NCBI RefSeq assembly: GCF_000421405.1
Contig: NZ_ATWY01000008.1
Location: 1 to 64,000, forward strand
Source of the DNA: Butyrivibrio sp. NC2007
Lineage (GTDB): Bacteria; Bacillota; Clostridia; Lachnospirales; Lachnospiraceae
Reading direction: 5' to 3'
Length of the DNA stretch: 64,000 bases
This document shows, one piece after another, positions 61,169 to 64,000 of this stretch; the first letter of the stretch is position 1; the number at the start of each line of letters is the position of its first letter. The position numbers and the translations under genes were made by a program. The notes below the pieces were generated by a model. That model did not search any database and was not told where the DNA came from. It was given only the letters and a program-made list of their open reading frames with translations.

Positions 61169-62902
61169 TTATACAGCGCCCAGCTGCATACGATAGTACT
61201 TCTCGTAGAGCCCTCCCTGCTTGATGAGCTCTTTGTGCTTACCTCTTTCCTTTATTCCGTCGCCATCGAGAACAATGATCTCATCGGCTCCAAGGATGGT
61301 AGAAAGCCTGTGGGCGATGGTAATTGTGGTTCTTCCCACAGATAGTTTCTCAAGACTTTCCTGAATATATCTCTCGCTCTCATTATCAAGAGCACTGGTT
61401 GCCTCATCAAGGATCAGTATCGGCGGGTTCTTAAGGAAAACTCTGGCTATGGCGATCCTTTGTTTCTGACCTCCTGAAAGCCTTGCTCCCCTCTCGCCCA
61501 CCTCGGTGTCAAAGCCATTAGGAAGAGTTTCGATAAAGTCCAGAAGATCGGCATTCTTTGCCGCCTCAACTATTTCTTCCATGGTCGCGTTCTCTTTTCC
61601 GTAGGCAATATTCTCTTTTACCGTACCATTGAAAAGATATACATCCTGCTGAACGATACCGATGTAGGACCTAAGTGACTTCTGGGTGACATCTCGTATG
61701 TCGGTGCCGTCGATCTTAACACTTCCGCCGGTAACCTCATAAAACCTTGGAAGGAGCGAGCACAGCGTTGTCTTTCCTCCGCCGGATGGGCCAACGATGG
61801 CCACATTTTTTCCGGCATCCACATGCAGGTCTATGTGGTTAAGCACGGTCTCCTCTTTCTCATAGGAAAAAGACACATCGCAGTAGTCGATAACTCCCGT
61901 GACGTCCGAAAGCTCTTTTGCATCAGGTTTATCAACTATTGTGGGCATGGTATCCATTACCTCGCAGAATCTCTCAAAGCCGGCCATACCCTTCTGAAGC
62001 TGCTCCGTAAATTCTACAAGAACGTTTACCGGATTTATGAAAATGTTGATGTAGAGGGCGTAGATTGCAAGGTCCTCGCCGGTCATGCTGCCCTTGGCGA
62101 TAAAGAATCCGCCGGCCACCAGTACCGTTACAAACATCAGTCCCTCAAAGAAATTGTTGCCGGAGAAAAACAGCGCCATCTGCCTGTAGTTGGCCTTCTT
62201 TGAATCAAGGAATGCCAAGTTGGATTTGTCAAATTTCTTTTTCTCAATATCCTCACCCGTAAAGGACTTAACGACTCTTATGCCTCCAAGGGTGTCCTGA
62301 AGTGATGAATTTATTCCCGCTATCTTCTTGCGGTTGTCGGAAAATGTCGCTCTCATGCGCTTGTTCTGACTTACGGCAAATACGGCCATGCAGACCACAA
62401 CAAAAACAAGGCACAGAGTCATGGGCACATTTATGCGCATCAGCAGGATAAATGAACCGATTATCTTGATTATGGAGATGAAGATGTTCTCCGGACCATG
62501 GTGCGCAAGCTCCGAGATATCGAAGAGGTCGGAAACCAGTTTACTCATCATCTCGCCGGTGTTGTGCGTGTCATAGTAGGAAAAAGAGAAAGCCTCAAAC
62601 CTCTCAAAAAGCTCGCCTCTCATGCCAGACTCAATCCTGGCACCCATCATGTGTCCCTGATAAGTTACATAGTACCTGCACAGGAGCCTGACAACGTACA
62701 TGGCAATAAGGAGAAATGCTATGAGTCCGAGCCTGCTTAGTATCACGCTGCTCTCTTCAAGGAAAAGAGTGCTCCGCAGGATCCTGAGGAACTGCGGAAA
62801 AGTCAGGTCTATGACAGATAAAATGGATGCACACAAAAGATCCATTAAAAACACGCCGATGTATGGCTTATAATAAGGGATGAATTTCTTTATCAGCTTC
62901 AT
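61169..62902 (-). CDS. ABC exporter, fused permease and ATPase
   Basis: A 577-residue half-transporter: an N-terminal type IV exporter membrane domain with six helices (about 1-320) and an ATPase domain (about 335-577). The ATPase has Walker A GPSGGGKTT, signature LSGGQKQRIAIAR, Walker B ILILDEATSALD and switch IAHRLSTI. It is of the MsbA/lipid and multidrug exporter type and would work as a homodimer; the substrate is unknown. Its ATG overlaps the LacI stop by four bases, so it is translationally coupled to the regulator and probably under its control. Confidence 0.92.
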   Translation of the reverse strand: MKLIKKFIPYYKPYIGVFLMDLLCASILSVIDLTFPQFLRILRSTLFLEESSVILSRLGLIAFLLIAMYVVRLLCRYYVTYQGHMMGARIESGMRGELFERFEAFSFSYYDTHNTGEMMSKLVSDLFDISELAHHGPENIFISIIKIIGSFILLMRINVPMTLCLVFVVVCMAVFAVSQNKRMRATFSDNRKKIAGINSSLQDTLGGIRVVKSFTGEDIEKKKFDKSNLAFLDSKKANYRQMALFFSGNNFFEGLMFVTVLVAGGFFIAKGSMTGEDLAIYALYINIFINPVNVLVEFTEQLQKGMAGFERFCEVMDTMPTIVDKPDAKELSDVTGVIDYCDVSFSYEKEETVLNHIDLHVDAGKNVAIVGPSGGGKTTLCSLLPRFYEVTGGSVKIDGTDIRDVTQKSLRSYIGIVQQDVYLFNGTVKENIAYGKENATMEEIVEAAKNADLLDFIETLPNGFDTEVGERGARLSGGQKQRIAIARVFLKNPPILILDEATSALDNESERYIQESLEKLSVGRTTITIAHRLSTILGADEIIVLDGDGIKERGKHKELIKQGGLYEKYYRMQLGAV

Positions 62903-63888
62903 TTAATTATGTCCTCATATTTCATTCTTTCCAGAGTATGTGGAAGAATAACTTCTCTTCCGGTCTCGCCCTGCATTAGGCGATTAAGTTCATCCAGGGC
63001 TTCTTCTGAAATCTTTACAAAGTCCTGTTTGACCGTATTCATCTGTTTCCCCACATACCCCATAAGTATTATGCCGTCAAATCCGCAAACAGGGCGGAAT
63101 ATATCCATATCGATAAGTGCCTTCATGGCGCCGATGGCCATAAGATCTGATGCGCAGACCACGCAGTGGTGGTTCTTAGCGTACTTCATTGTGATCTCGC
63201 GGGCTTTGAGCTCTGAGAATTTGCCGCTGCGTACCGTGAGCTTAAGTTTCTTTTCCGCACAGAGTTTCTTGATGCCCTCAAGTCTCTGGGCTGTAACGTA
63301 GCCGTTCTCATCTCCGGAGATGTAAAGGACCTTCTTACACTTGTTCTCGGTAATGGTCTTCTTGGCCACGTCGTACTGGGCTTGTACGTTATCAACGCTG
63401 ACGCAGGAGGTGCTGTCCCCTGTCATGGGTGCGTCGATGACAACCATTTTAAAATGTTCACTCTTAATCAGCTTGTGGACCACTTTGTCCTTGGTGGTAA
63501 GACCATATACTATGATGCCCTTAATGCCCTGGGACTCAAAGTAGTTGGTGACTTCTTCCACCGTCATATCCTCGATCATGGAGGCAAAGACAGTGATGAT
63601 ATCCAGCTGCAGCTCTTTTGCCCTGTGCACAGCACCTGAGATATACTGCATGCTGATCTCGTCGCTGGCCTCCGTTTCAAGATTTAATTTGATGAGCAGA
63701 GCCACACGTCCCATTTTCTTGGAAGAGAGGCTGGCAGCCACAGCATTTGGCACAAAGCCGAGTCTGTCCACCACTTCCATTACTTTGCTTCTGGTGTTCT
63801 CACTGACATTCGGATAATTATTTAAGACCTTGGAGACTGTTGATATGGCAACGCCTGCCTCCTTGGCCACGTCTTTAATTGATACCAT
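62899..63888 (-). CDS. LacI family regulator next to the ABC exporter and glgP
   Basis: A 329-residue regulator. Helix-turn-helix VSIKDVAKEAGVAISTVSKVL at the N terminus, hinge RLGFVPNAVAASL, then a sensor domain with GIIVYGLTTKD and VVIDAPMTGDSTSCVSVDN. The ATG at 63888 (GGGGG upstream) is preferred to an in-frame start at 63942, because the longer version would run through the operator palindrome and lacks the family N terminus. It binds, by inference, the GAAAACGTTTTC-type sites at its own promoter and at glgP. Confidence 0.93.
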   Translation of the reverse strand: MVSIKDVAKEAGVAISTVSKVLNNYPNVSENTRSKVMEVVDRLGFVPNAVAASLSSKKMGRVALLIKLNLETEASDEISMQYISGAVHRAKELQLDIITVFASMIEDMTVEEVTNYFESQGIKGIIVYGLTTKDKVVHKLIKSEHFKMVVIDAPMTGDSTSCVSVDNVQAQYDVAKKTITENKCKKVLYISGDENGYVTAQRLEGIKKLCAEKKLKLTVRSGKFSELKAREITMKYAKNHHCVVCASDLMAIGAMKALIDMDIFRPVCGFDGIILMGYVGKQMNTVKQDFVKISEEALDELNRLMQGETGREVILPHTLERMKYEDIIK

Positions 63889-63923
63889 AGTATCCCCCAC
63901 CTGACGGATTGTTTTTATGCAGG

Positions 63924-63981
63924 CTTGGAAAGCGTTTTCCAAGCATAGTTCTACTATATGGCTTCGGGGAGCTTTTGTCCA
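63924..63981 (-). promoter_or_regulatory. promoter and operator of the LacI-ABC exporter unit
   Basis: Minus-strand TGGACA (63981-63976), a 17-base spacer and TATAGT (63958-63953) resemble a sigma-A promoter. The near-perfect palindrome CTTGGAAAGCGTTTTCCAAG (63924-63943) lies just past the expected start and matches the glgP sites, implying autoregulation. Confidence 0.65.
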
Positions 63982-64000
63982 TAAAATATCTATAAATTAA

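Noticed and set aside
63889-63942. Upstream start for the terminal LacI gene adding 18 residues
   Set aside because: The extension passes through the operator palindrome, and the family N terminus and Shine-Dalgarno site both point to 63888.

Overview
The window looks like chromosomal DNA from a low-to-moderate-GC, saccharolytic Lachnospiraceae bacterium, most like Butyrivibrio or Pseudobutyrivibrio. Supporting signs are the SCIFF peptide with its radical SAM maturase, a fused SecDF, a DAP-type MurE, several LacI-regulated carbohydrate loci, many c-di-GMP proteins and Firmicutes-type promoters and Shine-Dalgarno sites. No rRNA, tRNA, phage, transposase or CRISPR array was seen. Almost all genes lie on the minus strand.

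Layout. (1) 1-15 kb: the order priA-def ... fmt-yugP ... rsmB (the last only as its first 28 codons) resembles a conserved Firmicutes gene string. Here it is split twice. A fructan-type locus (GH32 lipoprotein, a 1677-residue nine-module secreted protein and a divergent LacI regulator) sits between def and fmt. A CPBP protease plus about 0.9 kb of repeat-rich noncoding DNA sits between yugP and rsmB. (2) 15-25 kb: murE, recJ, secDF, the SCIFF maturase and SCIFF precursor, a CNNM-type transporter and hisS. (3) 25.5-29.5 kb: two adjacent paralogous membrane EAL proteins, one intact and one catalytically dead. (4) 29.5-36.5 kb: a MalEFG-like ABC importer, LacI regulator and GH35 beta-galactosidase, read as one operon from a promoter with operator-like palindromes. 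(5) 36.7-45.9 kb: dprA, comM, pilT, a degenerate HD-GYP protein, yfbR-like nucleotidase, hemW, lepA and rpsT. (6) 46-51 kb: a three-gene unit of a His-rich CobW/ZNG1-type metallochaperone, a second GTPase fused to a TIGR03943-like domain and a CmpB-type membrane protein, followed by a coiled-coil membrane protein. (7) 51-58.6 kb: PH-domain protein, TrpB2, GNAT, PilZ protein, MATE exporter, ROK sugar kinase and PAS-GGDEF-EAL protein. (8) 58.7-64 kb: glycogen phosphorylase, an ABC exporter and a LacI regulator, with matching operator palindromes at glgP and at the regulator.

The signal least explained by known genes is a pair of 180-200 bp intergenic elements (14891-15070 and 23999-24198). Each has an 87-base core of identical length and closely similar sequence whose helices show compensatory base changes. 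Each core is carried on a 40-55 bp outer stem of unrelated sequence. This pattern indicates selection for a folded RNA or DNA structure. The left-end noncoding block (34-bp tandem palindromic repeats in opposite orientation around a nested palindrome and a long hairpin) is a second unexplained repeat system.
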